From an uncultured Hyphomicrobiales bacterium (GTDB lineage Bacteria > Pseudomonadota > Alphaproteobacteria > Rhizobiales > Beijerinckiaceae), in assembly GCA_903902915.1 (NCBI GenBank), contig CAIUWR010000045.1, positions 202,588 through 266,587 of the forward strand: a DNA stretch of 64,000 nucleotides, in the 5' to 3' direction. The translations under genes and the position numbers were made by a program. Within the stretch, counting starts at the first letter, position 1. The number at the start of each line of letters is the position of its first letter. Shown piece after piece: positions 46,290 through 55,494 of this stretch. A model generated the notes under the pieces. The model made no database searches, was not told the origin of the DNA, and was given only the letters and a program-made list of their open reading frames with translations.

Positions 46290-47525
46290 ATGACCCTGCT
46301 GACCGCACATCCCAGCCGCCGCACGCTCGCGCGCCTGCTTGGCGCCTCAGCGGGGGCGCTCGCCATGCCTTCGATCATCCGCGCGCAGGACAGCGTCATC
46401 CGCATCGGCGTGCTGGGCGACCTGTCGGGCTATTCCATGGAGATCGGCGGCCCCGGCGCGGTCATCGCCACGCGCATGGCGGTGGAGGACCATGGGAGCA
46501 AAGCGGCGGGCATGGCGGTGGAAGTCTTGCAGGCGGATTTCCTCAACAAGCCCGACGTCGCCTCGCAGATCGCCCGGCGCTGGTTCGATGTGGATGACGT
46601 GGACGCCATCACCGATCTGCCCAACACCCCCTCCGCGCTGGCCGTGGCGCGGCTGGGCAAGGAGCGCGAGCGCATCATTCTGGTGGCGGAAGCCGCCACG
46701 CCCGAACTCACCACCGGCCAATGCTCCCCCACCACCTTCCACCATGCCGACGACACGAACGCGCTTGCTGCGGGCACGGCGAAGGCGCTGCTGGAACAGG
46801 GGCTGAAGAGCTGGTTCTTCCTCACCGCCGATTTCGGTTTCGGCCACCAGATGCAGGCCTCCGCCGAGCGCGTGGTGCGCGAGGGCGGCGGCACGGTTGT
46901 GGGCGCGGTGCGCCATCCGCTCGCCGCCTCCGATTTCAGCTCGTTCCTGTTGCAGGCGCAGGCCTCCAAGGCGCAGGTCATCGCGCTGGCCAATGTGGGC
47001 GAGGACACCACCACCGCCATCAAACAGGCGGCGGAATTTGGCATCGGCGCCGGGCCGCAGGTCATCGCGGGCTTGCTGATGGTGATCAGCGACATCAAGG
47101 CGCTGGGGCTCGATGTGGCGAAGGGCCTCTATGTCACCGAGGGCTTCTATTGGGACGCCAACGACAAGGCGCGTGATTTCGCCAAGCGCTTCGCGGCGCG
47201 CAACGGCGGCAAGGTTCCCACCAAGGCCCATGCGGCCAATTATATCGGCGTGCGCCATTATCTCGACGCGGTGGAGGCGGCGGGCTCCAAAGCGCCGCAG
47301 GCCGTCATGGCGAAGATGCGCGAACTGCCCATCGACTATCTCGGCAAGCCCGCGCGGCTGCGCGAGGACGGGCGCGTGATCTATGATCTCGATCTCTTCC
47401 AGGTGAAGAGCCCGCAGGAGTCGCAGGGGCCTTACGACTATTACAAGCCGATCCGCCGCATCAAGGGCGACGAGGCCTTCGCGCCGATGGACCCGAAAAC
47501 CTGCGCCATGCTGGCGGCGAAATAA
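46290..47525 (+). CDS. Branched-chain amino acid-type ABC transporter substrate-binding protein (first)
   Basis: 411 residues. The N-terminus SRRTLARLLGASAGALAMPSI resembles a twin-arginine export signal. The mature part begins SVIRIGVLGDLSGYSMEIGGPG, the periplasmic binding (Leu/Ile/Val-like, peripla_BP_6) pattern, with HHADDTNALAAG and the hinge region later. ATG at 46290 was chosen for AGGAG eight bases upstream. It is convergent with the transporter genes, three bases from the LivF-like stop, and is thus one of two receptors bracketing one ABC system. Confidence 0.87.
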   Translation: MTLLTAHPSRRTLARLLGASAGALAMPSIIRAQDSVIRIGVLGDLSGYSMEIGGPGAVIATRMAVEDHGSKAAGMAVEVLQADFLNKPDVASQIARRWFDVDDVDAITDLPNTPSALAVARLGKERERIILVAEAATPELTTGQCSPTTFHHADDTNALAAGTAKALLEQGLKSWFFLTADFGFGHQMQASAERVVREGGGTVVGAVRHPLAASDFSSFLLQAQASKAQVIALANVGEDTTTAIKQAAEFGIGAGPQVIAGLLMVISDIKALGLDVAKGLYVTEGFYWDANDKARDFAKRFAARNGGKVPTKAHAANYIGVRHYLDAVEAAGSKAPQAVMAKMRELPIDYLGKPARLREDGRVIYDLDLFQVKSPQESQGPYDYYKPIRRIKGDEAFAPMDPKTCAMLAAK

Positions 47526-47528
47526 GGC

Positions 47529-48233
47529 TCAAAGCCCCAGATAGGCCCGCCGCACGCGATCATCCTCCAGCAGCGCTGCGCCGCTGCCAGACAGCGTCAC
47601 CGCGCCATTTTCCAGCACATAGGCGTGGGACGCCAGTTTCAAGGATGCGGCGACATTCTGCTCCACCAGCACGCAGGTCAGCCCCTCCCCATTCAGCCGT
47701 TTCACGATGTCCAGCACCTGAAGCACCAGGGCGGGCGCGAGGCCGAGCGAGGGCTCGTCGAACATCACGAGTTCCGGCTCGCCCATGAGGCAACGCGCGA
47801 TGGCGAGCATCTGCTGTTCGCCGCCCGACAAGGTGCCAGCCGCCTGCCCCAAGCGTTCGCGCAGGCGCGGAAACAGATTCAGCATGCGGTCATAGTTCTG
47901 CGCCTTGCGGGCGCTGACGCGCGGCAGCATGGCGCCGGTGAGGAGATTTTCGCGCACGGTGAGGCTGGGGAACACCTGCCGCCCCTCCGCCACCTGCCCC
48001 AGGCCGAGATTGCAGACGCGGTGGCTGGGCTGGCCCGTGATGTCCGCGCCCTTGAAGCGGATGCGTCCGGCGGCTGGCTTCAACATGCCGGAGATCGCGC
48101 GGATGAGCGAGGTCTTGCCCGCCCCATTGGCGCCGACGATGGCCACGATGGCGCCTTGCGGCACATCGAGCGTCACGCCAGCAAGGGCCTGCGCATCGCC
48201 ATAGAACAGATCGAGCCCTTCGACGCTGAGCAT
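47529..48233 (-). CDS. Branched-chain amino acid-type ABC transporter, ATP-binding protein (LivF-like)
   Basis: 234 residues. Walker A GANGAGKTSLIR, signature LSGGEQQMLAIARCL and Walker B LVMFDEPSLGL are all intact. Its start overlaps the stop of the LivG-like gene (ATGA). It powers the HisM-type permease pair encoded upstream in the operon. Last gene of the five-gene minus-strand operon. Confidence 0.92.
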   Translation of the reverse strand: MLSVEGLDLFYGDAQALAGVTLDVPQGAIVAIVGANGAGKTSLIRAISGMLKPAAGRIRFKGADITGQPSHRVCNLGLGQVAEGRQVFPSLTVRENLLTGAMLPRVSARKAQNYDRMLNLFPRLRERLGQAAGTLSGGEQQMLAIARCLMGEPELVMFDEPSLGLAPALVLQVLDIVKRLNGEGLTCVLVEQNVAASLKLASHAYVLENGAVTLSGSGAALLEDDRVRRAYLGL

Positions 48234-48958
48234 CAGCCGAGCGCCTCCGCGCCGAGATAGGAGGCGATGACCTGCGGGTGGCGCGTCACCTCGCGCGGCG
48301 AGCCCTCGGCGATGGAGGCGCCGTGGTTGAGCACATGCACCTGATCGGCCAGCGCCATGACGGCGCGCATCACATGTTCGATGAGCACGATGGTGACGCC
48401 CTCGTCGCGGTTGATCATGCGCAGGATCTCCACCATGCGGTCGGTCTCGGTGGGGCGCAGGCCCGCCATCACTTCGTCCAGCAGCAGCAGCTTCGGCTTG
48501 GTGGCCAGAGCGCGCGCCACTTCCAACCGCTTGCGGTCGGGCAGCGTGAGGGAACTGGCCACCTGCGCGCGCCGATCCCACAGATCGAGCTTGCGCAGCA
48601 CCTCTTCCGCCGCTGCGAAGGCCGCCTGCGGATCGGCCTGGCGCAGCAGGGCGCCGATGGCGACATTTTCATGCACGGTGAGGCCCGGGAAGGGCCGCAC
48701 GATCTGGAAGGTGCGGGCGAGGCCAAAGGCGCAAACGGCGTCCGGCGCGAGGCCGTCGATGCGCGCCCCATCGAAATGGATCGCGCCGCCATCGCAGGCG
48801 TAGACCCCCGCGATCAGATTGAAGAGCGTGGTCTTGCCCGCGCCATTGGGGCCGATGACCGCGAAGATGGCGCCCTTCTCCACGTCCAGCGACACCGTAT
48901 CCACGGCCACAAGGCCGCGAAACCGTTTCGTCACGCCGTCCACCTTCAGAAGGCTCAT
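48233..48958 (-). CDS. Branched-chain amino acid-type ABC transporter, ATP-binding protein (LivG-like)
   Basis: 241 residues. Walker A GPNGAGKTTLFN and Walker B LLLLDEVMAGL are canonical. The signature region reads LTLPDRKRLEVARAL rather than LSGGQ/LSYGQQRRLE; this variant occurs in LivG relatives in this group, so it need not mean loss of function. It also has the LivG-specific insertion with an arginine-rich helix. Overlaps the LivM-like gene by four bases. Confidence 0.9.
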   Translation of the reverse strand: MSLLKVDGVTKRFRGLVAVDTVSLDVEKGAIFAVIGPNGAGKTTLFNLIAGVYACDGGAIHFDGARIDGLAPDAVCAFGLARTFQIVRPFPGLTVHENVAIGALLRQADPQAAFAAAEEVLRKLDLWDRRAQVASSLTLPDRKRLEVARALATKPKLLLLDEVMAGLRPTETDRMVEILRMINRDEGVTIVLIEHVMRAVMALADQVHVLNHGASIAEGSPREVTRHPQVIASYLGAEALG

Positions 48959-49929
48959 GGCTTGGCCTCCCCGATCCCCAGCCGCTTGCGCAACGAAGGC
49001 CAGATGCCGTTGGGCGCGAGGAAGATGATGATCATCAGGGCGAGGCCGAAGAACACCGCCTTGGCGCCGGGCGCATTGACGCCCAGCGCCTGCGTGGCGA
49101 AAATCAGTCCCTCGCCCAGCGGCACCAGAATGAAAGCGCCGAGGATCGGTCCGAACAGGGTGCCGATGCCCCCGATGATCGGCGCCAGCATGATGTCGAT
49201 GGAGCGCGTCATGTCGAAGATCTGCGCGGAGAAGACATTGTTGTAATAAAAAACATGGACCACGCCGCCCAGCGCGCTCATGGCGGCGGAGACCACCACC
49301 GCGCTCATGCGCGCGCGCGTCACGTCAATGCCCACCGCGCGGGCCGCTTCCGCATCCTCGCGAACCGCCAGCCATTGATAGCCAAGCTTCGAGCGACGCA
49401 GCGCGGCGCAAAGGGCGAAAGCGGCGGCCGCCATGGCCAGCGCCACATAATAAAAAAACAAAGGCCCGCCGCGCAAATTCCACCACTGGCCGTCTGACCC
49501 CGCCACCGGCAGGAACAAACCGCCCGCGCCGCCGGTCCATTTCAGATGATCGAAACCGATGCGCGCCACCTCGGCGAAGGCGATGGTCAGCAGCGCGAAA
49601 TAGACGCCTTCGATGCGGAATTGAAAACTTAGAGCGCCGATCGCCATCGCCACGCCAACGCAGACGGCCACAGCGGCGAGGAGGCCGATCAAGGGGCTCA
49701 CGCCGAAATGCACGAAAAGCGCCGCACTGACATAGGCGCCCAGCCCCACATAAAGCGCATGGCCCAGCGACAGCAGGCCTGCGAAGCCCATCATCACGTT
49801 CCACGCTTGCCCGACATAGGCGGAAAGAAACACCAGCACCAGCACGGAGGTCTGATAACGATCGAGCGCGAGCGGCAGCGCCAGCAGCGCGGCGGCCAGC
49901 AGGCCCAGCAGGAGATGCTCGCGCCTCAT
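48955..49929 (-). CDS. Branched-chain amino acid-type ABC transporter permease (LivM-like)
   Basis: 324 residues with about ten predicted membrane segments. GHALYVGLGAYVSA near the N-terminus and the later EAA-like loop (QWLAVREDAEAARAVGIDVTRAR) are diagnostic of LivM-type permeases. Start overlaps the LivH-like stop (ATGA). It forms the inner-membrane channel with LivH. Confidence 0.9.
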   Translation of the reverse strand: MRREHLLLGLLAAALLALPLALDRYQTSVLVLVFLSAYVGQAWNVMMGFAGLLSLGHALYVGLGAYVSAALFVHFGVSPLIGLLAAVAVCVGVAMAIGALSFQFRIEGVYFALLTIAFAEVARIGFDHLKWTGGAGGLFLPVAGSDGQWWNLRGGPLFFYYVALAMAAAAFALCAALRRSKLGYQWLAVREDAEAARAVGIDVTRARMSAVVVSAAMSALGGVVHVFYYNNVFSAQIFDMTRSIDIMLAPIIGGIGTLFGPILGAFILVPLGEGLIFATQALGVNAPGAKAVFFGLALMIIIFLAPNGIWPSLRKRLGIGEAKP

Positions 49930-50798
49930 GCCGCGCGCTTTCCCATGAGGCCCTGCGGGCGGAAGGCCAGAATGACGACCAGCAGGGCGAAGGAGACCAT
50001 GGACTTCATGGAGGGCGCGATGACGAGGCTGGCCAGCGCCTCGGCCACGCCGATCACCAGCCCGCCCAGCAGCGCGCCGCCCATGGAGCCGAGCCCGCCG
50101 ATGATGACGATGGTGAAGGCCAGCAGGGTGAAGGAGGGCGCAAGCATCGGCGTCACATCCGAGACGCAGATCAGCAAGGCCCCCGCCGCGCCGACGCAGG
50201 CGAGGCCGACGCCGAAGGTGAGCGCATAGAGCCGGTCCACATCCAGCCCCACCACGCCCGCGCCCGTGAGATTGTCGGCGCAGGCGCGGATCGCCAGACC
50301 GGTTTGCGTGTAGCGGAAAAAGGCGAACAGCGCGCCCGCGACCCCAAGCGCCGCCAGCGCCGCAAAGACGCGCACCTTGTCGATGAGCACCGGGCCGAGC
50401 ATCCAGCTGTCGTAGCTGTAGGACAGTTCCACATGGCGCGCGTCGGGGCCGAAGATCATCAGCATCCCGTTGACCATGACGATGGCCAGACCCACCAGCA
50501 AGATGAACTGCTCATGGTCAGGCCGCCGGATGAAATGGGTGACGACGACACGTTGCAGAAAGTAGCCGACGACGAAGAACGCCGCCGCCACCAGCCCCAT
50601 GGCCACGAAAGGGTCGATTTTGAGCGCGGCGAACAGCAGGAAGGCGGCATACATGCCCACCACCGCGAATTCGCCATGGGCGAAATTCACCACGCGCACC
50701 ACGCCGAAAATCACCGACAGGCCAAGCGCCATAAGCCCGTAGACGAGGCCCGTCAGCATGCCCTGAATCAGCACTTCAAGAACCAGCGAAAGCGTCAT
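49926..50798 (-). CDS. Branched-chain amino acid-type ABC transporter permease (LivH-like)
   Basis: 290 residues. Eight or so membrane segments; the EAA-like loop is QTGLAIRACADNLTGAGVVGLDVD and the N-terminal GLSVIFGVVRVVNFAHGEF is diagnostic of LivH. ATG at 50798 was chosen for position relative to the upstream gene (seven bases after its stop). Forms the permease pair with the LivM-like protein. Confidence 0.9.
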   Translation of the reverse strand: MTLSLVLEVLIQGMLTGLVYGLMALGLSVIFGVVRVVNFAHGEFAVVGMYAAFLLFAALKIDPFVAMGLVAAAFFVVGYFLQRVVVTHFIRRPDHEQFILLVGLAIVMVNGMLMIFGPDARHVELSYSYDSWMLGPVLIDKVRVFAALAALGVAGALFAFFRYTQTGLAIRACADNLTGAGVVGLDVDRLYALTFGVGLACVGAAGALLICVSDVTPMLAPSFTLLAFTIVIIGGLGSMGGALLGGLVIGVAEALASLVIAPSMKSMVSFALLVVILAFRPQGLMGKRAA

Positions 50799-50805
50799 GC
50801 TTCGC

Positions 50806-52038
50806 TCACTTGCGGCCCTGCCAGCTCGCCAGCGGCAGCGCGGGCGTTCCGGCGGCCACATCGGCGGGATAGACCACGACGGGCGTCTGATTCTGATTCT
50901 GCACGACGGCGGTGCCGATGGCGGTGTTCTGCCCCTTGGCGTCGAAGGCGATGGGGCCGCCGATCATCACGTGCTGCTCGATCTTCGTCTTGCGCACGGC
51001 CTCCATCAGGGTCGGCCCATCGGTCGTGCCTGCGCGCTTGAAGGCGTCGGCGGCCACCATCAGCGCCTCCAGCGTGAAGCCCGCATTGAAACTGTCCACG
51101 GCGAAACGATTGTTCGGGTTCGCGACCTTGAAGGAGGCCTCCAGAGCCTGGGTCACCGGCGATTTGGGATTGGCCCAGGGCAAGTTGAACATCATGCCGT
51201 CCGAGAGCGGGCCCAACGCCTGATAGAACTCCTCGTCATAGAGGCCGGGCGAGCCGGGCGAGATGATCGCCTTGGGCTCGAAGCGCTGGCGCACCATGTC
51301 GCGCACCAGCTTGATGGCGTCGCCCGCGCGGGTCACCACCATGACGAGATCGGGATTGATGCCGCGCATCTTCGTAACTTCCACGGACAGATCCTGCGCG
51401 CGCGGATCGTAGGAAATGCTCTCCACGATGGGGAAGGGCATATCCGCCTTCGGGAAAATGGCGTCCATGGCCCCGCGCTGCGCCGTGCCGAAGGTGTCGT
51501 TGGCGTGGACGAAGACCGCGCTCTTGAATTCGACCTTGGTGGCGGCGGAGATTTCCTTGATCAGCCGCAAGCCATTGGTGACGAGCTGACCGCCCGTCTG
51601 GAAGTTGCGCACCAGATATTTGTAGCCCTGCTCGGTGATCTGGGGCGCGGCGGCGATGTTGATGACGAGCGGCACCTGCCGCTGTTCGCAGACCTGCGCG
51701 ATGGCGAGCGTCAGCCCGGAATCGAAGGCGCCGACGATGCAGTTCGCGCCCTCGGTGATCGCCTTTTCGGCGGCGGTGCGGGCGGTGTCCGCGTTGGACT
51801 CGATGTCCACATGCACCAGCTCGACCGCATAGCCGAGATCCGCCAGCACCTTGGGCGCGGCCAGCGCGCCGCGATGGCAGCTCTGGCCCGCCTGCGCATA
51901 GAGGCCCGAACGCGGCAGAAGCACCGCGATTTTCAACACCTTGGCCTGCGCGCGCACCAAGGCGGGCGCGGCGAGGAGGCTGGCGGCGCCGCCGAGCAGG
52001 CTGCGGCGATCAAGCGAAAAGCGGGACGTCTGGCTCAC
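50806..52038 (-). CDS. Branched-chain amino acid-type ABC transporter substrate-binding protein (second)
   Basis: 410 residues. Signal peptide SLDRRSLLGGAASLLAAPALVRAQ, again with a paired arginine. The mature start KVLKIAVLLPRSGLYAQAGQSCHRGAL is the periplasmic-binding type 1 fold. GTG at 52038 was chosen because GAGGAA lies eight bases upstream; a longer open frame exists. First gene of the operon that continues into the LivH/M/G/F-like genes, so this is the receptor most directly tied to the transporter. Confidence 0.88.
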   Translation of the reverse strand: MSQTSRFSLDRRSLLGGAASLLAAPALVRAQAKVLKIAVLLPRSGLYAQAGQSCHRGALAAPKVLADLGYAVELVHVDIESNADTARTAAEKAITEGANCIVGAFDSGLTLAIAQVCEQRQVPLVINIAAAPQITEQGYKYLVRNFQTGGQLVTNGLRLIKEISAATKVEFKSAVFVHANDTFGTAQRGAMDAIFPKADMPFPIVESISYDPRAQDLSVEVTKMRGINPDLVMVVTRAGDAIKLVRDMVRQRFEPKAIISPGSPGLYDEEFYQALGPLSDGMMFNLPWANPKSPVTQALEASFKVANPNNRFAVDSFNAGFTLEALMVAADAFKRAGTTDGPTLMEAVRKTKIEQHVMIGGPIAFDAKGQNTAIGTAVVQNQNQTPVVVYPADVAAGTPALPLASWQGRK

Positions 52039-52108
52039 GGGCTGTTCCTCCGAATGGATGGTGGGATTTGCGCCTAAGGCGCGGCCTTTGTCCAGACGCA
52101 CATGTCCG

Positions 52109-53365
52109 TCAGCCCGTGAAAAACACAAGCGCCGCAAGCGAGGCGGCCAGCGCAGGCGTCATCACCAGCGCGCCGATGGCCAGAAAACGCAGGGCGCCCA
52201 CATGCAACCCCTCGCGCCGCAGCGCCAGCAGCCACAAGATGGTGGCGAGCGAGCCGGTGACGGAGAGATTGGGGCCAAGATCGACGCCGATCATCACTGC
52301 GCCGGTGACGAGCGGCGAGGCGTGGGCCAGCGCCAGGGTCTGCCCGGCGATGAGCCCTGCGGGGAGATTGTTCATCAGATTGACCGCAAAGGCCACCACA
52401 ACGCCAGCCGCCATGCTGGCGAGGCCAGCGCCCCAGCCGAGCGCAGCGGCATTCAGCAGGCCCGCCAGCGCCTCCACAGCGCCTGTGCGCGCCAGCCCCT
52501 CGACCACCACGAACAGCCCCGCCACCAGCGGAAGCACCGACCAGCTGACCCCGCGCGCCAGCGCCAAGGGCGACTTGCCCTCCACCATCAGCACAGCCCC
52601 CGCCGTAACGAGGCCCGCCACCAGCGTCGGCACGCCCAATGGCGCATCCAGAGCCGAGGCGCCGAGCAGCGCCGCCACTGCCCCCACCAGCCCAACCGCT
52701 GCTACGCGCCCGCCTCCGGAGAGCGGAGGCTGCGGCGCGGGTGCGTCCAGCTTGCGGCGCAGGTCGCGCGAAAACACAAGACAGAGCGCGAGGAAGGTGA
52801 CCGCGATGGAGGCGACCGAAGCCGGGCCGAACAGCACGATCCAATCGAACAAAGCGGGCGGCCTGCCGCCGAACACGACCAGATTGGCGGGATTGGAAAT
52901 GGGCAGAAGAAAGCTCGCCGCGTTGGCGATGAAGGCGCAGGCGAAGAGGTAGGGCAGCGGCGGCGCCCCTGCGGCCCGCGCGGCGGCATAGACGGCGGGC
53001 GTCAACACCACCGCCGTCGCGTCGTTGGACAGGAACGCCGTCACCAGCGTCCCCACCCCATAGACCAGCGCGAAGAGCCTCAAGGCCGAGCCCTTGGCGA
53101 AGCGCGCGGCGCTGGCGGCCAGAGCGTCGAAGAGGCCCTCCTGCCGCGCCACTTCCGACAGGACCATCATGCCGACGAGGAAGAGATAGACGTCGCGTCC
53201 CTTGGCGACGGCCCGCGCCGCATCGGCCCAAGGCACAAGGCCCAAAGCAACCAACGTTCCCGCGCCCAGAACAGACCAGATGGCTTCGGGCCAGCGGCGC
53301 GGGCGCGCCATCACGCAAGCCACGCTCGCCAGAGCGATGAGCCAGATCAGCGCGTCAGCGCTCAC
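52109..53365 (-). CDS. ArsB/NhaD-family anion or arsenite transporter
   Basis: 418 residues with about ten to twelve membrane segments. Early VGMMVLSEVARQEGLFDALA, then FLSNDATAVVLTPAV and IANAASFLLPISNPANLVVFG match the ion-transporter superfamily that holds ArsB and SLC13-like permeases; the second half repeats the pattern (VNLMNNLPAGLIAGQ, DLGPNLSVTGSLATILW). An arsenite efflux role is possible, but there is no arsR or arsC near, so other anions cannot be excluded. It follows the cupin gene on the same strand by three bases. Confidence 0.82.
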   Translation of the reverse strand: MSADALIWLIALASVACVMARPRRWPEAIWSVLGAGTLVALGLVPWADAARAVAKGRDVYLFLVGMMVLSEVARQEGLFDALAASAARFAKGSALRLFALVYGVGTLVTAFLSNDATAVVLTPAVYAAARAAGAPPLPYLFACAFIANAASFLLPISNPANLVVFGGRPPALFDWIVLFGPASVASIAVTFLALCLVFSRDLRRKLDAPAPQPPLSGGGRVAAVGLVGAVAALLGASALDAPLGVPTLVAGLVTAGAVLMVEGKSPLALARGVSWSVLPLVAGLFVVVEGLARTGAVEALAGLLNAAALGWGAGLASMAAGVVVAFAVNLMNNLPAGLIAGQTLALAHASPLVTGAVMIGVDLGPNLSVTGSLATILWLLALRREGLHVGALRFLAIGALVMTPALAASLAALVFFTG

Positions 53366-53368
53366 GCC

Positions 53369-53833
53369 TCAAGTCCGGTGGATCGGGTCAATCCATTTCA
53401 CGGTTTCGGGTTTTTCAACGGACTCAATATCCAGATTGATGACCGTCGCTTGCCCGTCGGAGCGCACCAGCACGCATTCCAGCGTCTCGTCGTCGCTGGC
53501 GTTGATTTCCTGATGCGGCGCATAGGGCGGCACGAAGATGAAAGACCCCGGCCCCGCCTCGGCGGTGAATTCCAGATTGTCGCCCCAGCGCATGCGCGCC
53601 TTCCCCCGCACCACATAGATCACGCTTTCCAGCGGTCCATGATGATGCGCGCCGGTCTTCGCCCCGGCATGGATGCTCACCGTGCCCGCCCAGAGCTTCT
53701 GCGCGCCCGCACGGGCGAAGTCGATCGCCGCCGCCCTGTTCATGCCGGGCGTCTGGGACGTGTTGGGGTCAAGCTGATCAGCCGCGATCACGCGGACCCC
53801 GTCATGCTTCCAGCGTATGTCAGCCTGCGTCAT
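53369..53833 (-). CDS. Single-domain cupin protein
   Basis: 154 residues. The metal-binding cupin motifs are HHHGPLESVIYVVRGKARMR (motif 1) and GSFIFVPPYAPHQEIN (motif 2). ATG at 53833 was chosen as the plausible start; another in-frame ATG lies five codons upstream. It is translated just ahead of the ArsB/NhaD-like transporter, three bases apart, suggesting a shared function, but the substrate is unknown. Confidence 0.78.
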   Translation of the reverse strand: MTQADIRWKHDGVRVIAADQLDPNTSQTPGMNRAAAIDFARAGAQKLWAGTVSIHAGAKTGAHHHGPLESVIYVVRGKARMRWGDNLEFTAEAGPGSFIFVPPYAPHQEINASDDETLECVLVRSDGQATVINLDIESVEKPETVKWIDPIHRT

Positions 53834-53926
53834 CCTTTGCTCCCGCATCACTTCCCAGGATCCATGTAACGCCGGGAAGCTTGGATCCTCAAACACAAAC
53901 ACGAGCATGCAGCATGGGCTTTAGTC

Positions 53927-54946
53927 TTACTGCTGGTAGACCTTGCGCACCTGCTCGATGACGCCTGCAGGCAGGTCGCTGACGCGCCCGACCAGCTTTT
54001 GCAACTCCTCGCCGCTCATCGGCTCAAGGCTCACGCGCAACTTCTCCACATCGGCCTTGAACTCGGGATCCTGCATGGTCGCGTCGAAGGCCCGGCGCAA
54101 CATGGTCACGCGCTCGGGAGGAACGCCCGGGGCGGTGAAGAAGGCGGTGCCGACTTCGGTGGCGTTGAGAATAGCCTCCAGGACGCTTTTTTCTTCTGGC
54201 GTACGCGCAAATTCTAGAGCGGTGGGAACGTCCGGCAATTCCGGGTTGCGTGTCAGCGCAAACTGCACTGGCAGGGTGACCTCCCCATCGGGCTTCCAGC
54301 TCGGATGAGCCGTTTTCAAGGCTTCCCAGGCGGTGGAATGCCCCTCCACCTCGCCGCGATCCAGCGCCAGCATGGCTTCGTTGGAGCCCTTGTAGCCCAT
54401 GATGATCTTGTATTTCGTGCCGAACATATTGTTCATGACCGTGGGATAAATCGACACGGTGGAGCCGACGCCGGTGCCCGACAGGGTCACCTCGGCCTTC
54501 TGCGCGTCCGCAACCGTCTTCACGGGCGATCGCTTCGAAATCATGATGACATTGATGAGCGGCGAGATGCGGCCGATCCAGTTCAACTGCGCCGTCTTGA
54601 AGCGCACCCCGGGCGTGGCCAGCATTTCATCCAGCGCGATGGTGGGGGCGCAGATGGCGATGGACGTTCCGTCCTTCGGGGCCGTCGAGGCCATATGATT
54701 GGCCGCCAGAAAGCTGCCGGCGCCGGGCATGTTGCGGGCGACCACATTCGGATTGCCCGGAAGATGCTTGCCCAGATGGGCCGAAAGCAGACGCGCATAG
54801 ACGTCGTTGCTGCCCCCCGGCGGGTAGCCGATATTCAGCTCTACAGTCTTGCCCTTGTAGAACGAGTCCTGCGCCCGGGCCTGCGCCCCGACCATGCACA
54901 AAGTGGCCAGAAACAGGCTTGCGGCGGCTCGCTTCAAAGATGTCAT
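53927..54946 (-). CDS. Bug-type tripartite tricarboxylate transporter substrate-binding protein (second)
   Basis: 339 residues. Signal peptide of about 25 residues ending in QARAQ. FYKGKTVELNIGYPPGGSNDV and VVARNMPGAGSFLAANHMA are the Bug/TctC hallmarks. It shares clear similarity with the Bug protein at 37.1-38.2 kb (same loop order, RRAFDATMQDPEF versus RRAFDAMVKDPDF), so the two are paralogues. No TctAB genes adjacent. Last chromosomal protein gene before the tRNA and island. Confidence 0.87.
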   Translation of the reverse strand: MTSLKRAAASLFLATLCMVGAQARAQDSFYKGKTVELNIGYPPGGSNDVYARLLSAHLGKHLPGNPNVVARNMPGAGSFLAANHMASTAPKDGTSIAICAPTIALDEMLATPGVRFKTAQLNWIGRISPLINVIMISKRSPVKTVADAQKAEVTLSGTGVGSTVSIYPTVMNNMFGTKYKIIMGYKGSNEAMLALDRGEVEGHSTAWEALKTAHPSWKPDGEVTLPVQFALTRNPELPDVPTALEFARTPEEKSVLEAILNATEVGTAFFTAPGVPPERVTMLRRAFDATMQDPEFKADVEKLRVSLEPMSGEELQKLVGRVSDLPAGVIEQVRKVYQQ

Positions 54947-55175
54947 GCGTCACGCCCCACGCGGGGCCTCCCTGATGGAGGGGGCGTTTTACACCGAGAG
55001 ACGCAGCGGGTCACTGGCCAAGCAGAGGAAAAGGGTGGAATGAGAAGCCATTGCACAGGGCGCGCGACGAAATCGGCCTTAGCGGCTGGCGATCCGAAAC
55101 GCGGCTTGACACCGCCCCCACCCCCACCCTATACCCCGCCTACTTTGTGGCTCCGGCGTGTCCGGCGGCGCAGGG

Positions 55176-55252
55176 GGCGGAGTAGCTCAGCTGGCTAGAG
55201 CAGAGGAATCATAATCCTTGTGTCGGGGGTTCGAGTCCCTCCTTCGCTACCA
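55176..55252 (+). tRNA. tRNA-Met (CAT anticodon, elongator), CCA encoded
   Basis: 77 bases fold into a full cloverleaf: acceptor GGCGGAG/CTTCGCT, D-arm GCTC/GAGC, anticodon arm GAGGA-ATCATAA-TCCTT with anticodon CAT, T-arm GGGGG-TTCGAGT-CCCTC, then A and CCA. The G1-T72 pair and lack of an initiator C1-A72 mismatch argue against fMet. The sequence resembles alphaproteobacterial elongator tRNA-Met and not tRNA-Ile2. The acceptor stem has a G-T wobble at position 5-68. A tyrosine integrase gene on the plus strand begins 242 bases downstream, so the 3' end is the likely attachment site. Confidence 0.93.
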
Positions 55253-55281
55253 CAATCTCTTTCAAAAATATGGCGTTAGCC

Positions 55282-55334
55282 GCTGGACACCTTGGTTCAG
55301 CGTGGGCAAATCTTGCTGGACACCTGTTGGACAC
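55282..55334 (+). repeat. TGGACAC direct repeats between tRNA and integrase
   Basis: TGGACAC occurs at 55284-55290, 55317-55323 and 55328-55334; the first two are part of a longer GCTGGACACCT. Spacings are 33 and 11 bases. Their place between the presumed attachment site and the integrase gene suits arm-type integrase binding sites, which is an inference. Confidence 0.5.
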
Positions 55335-55494
55335 TTCTGGTTTGCTTGGGGGAGCCTCTTGAGCCCCTGCTGTTCCCCAAAACATCAGCGCCCAGCAGTT
55401 TTCTGCCAGCGGAAACTCAGTGTGTCACGCAGCGGTTGCTCTCCCCAACCTGTGACGCAAAAGTGTTTCAGCAACGCTGACACTGCTGACGCTG

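Noticed and set aside
52074..53318. Second long minus-strand frame over the ArsB/NhaD gene
   Set aside because: Arg-, Gly- and Ala-rich with no membrane pattern; the other frame has the transporter motifs NDATAVVLTP and NPANLVVFG.
55176..55252. tRNA-Ile2 (CAT, lysidine-modified) instead of tRNA-Met
   Set aside because: Acceptor and T-arm sequences resemble alphaproteobacterial elongator tRNA-Met; tRNA-Ile2 of this group has a different acceptor stem.
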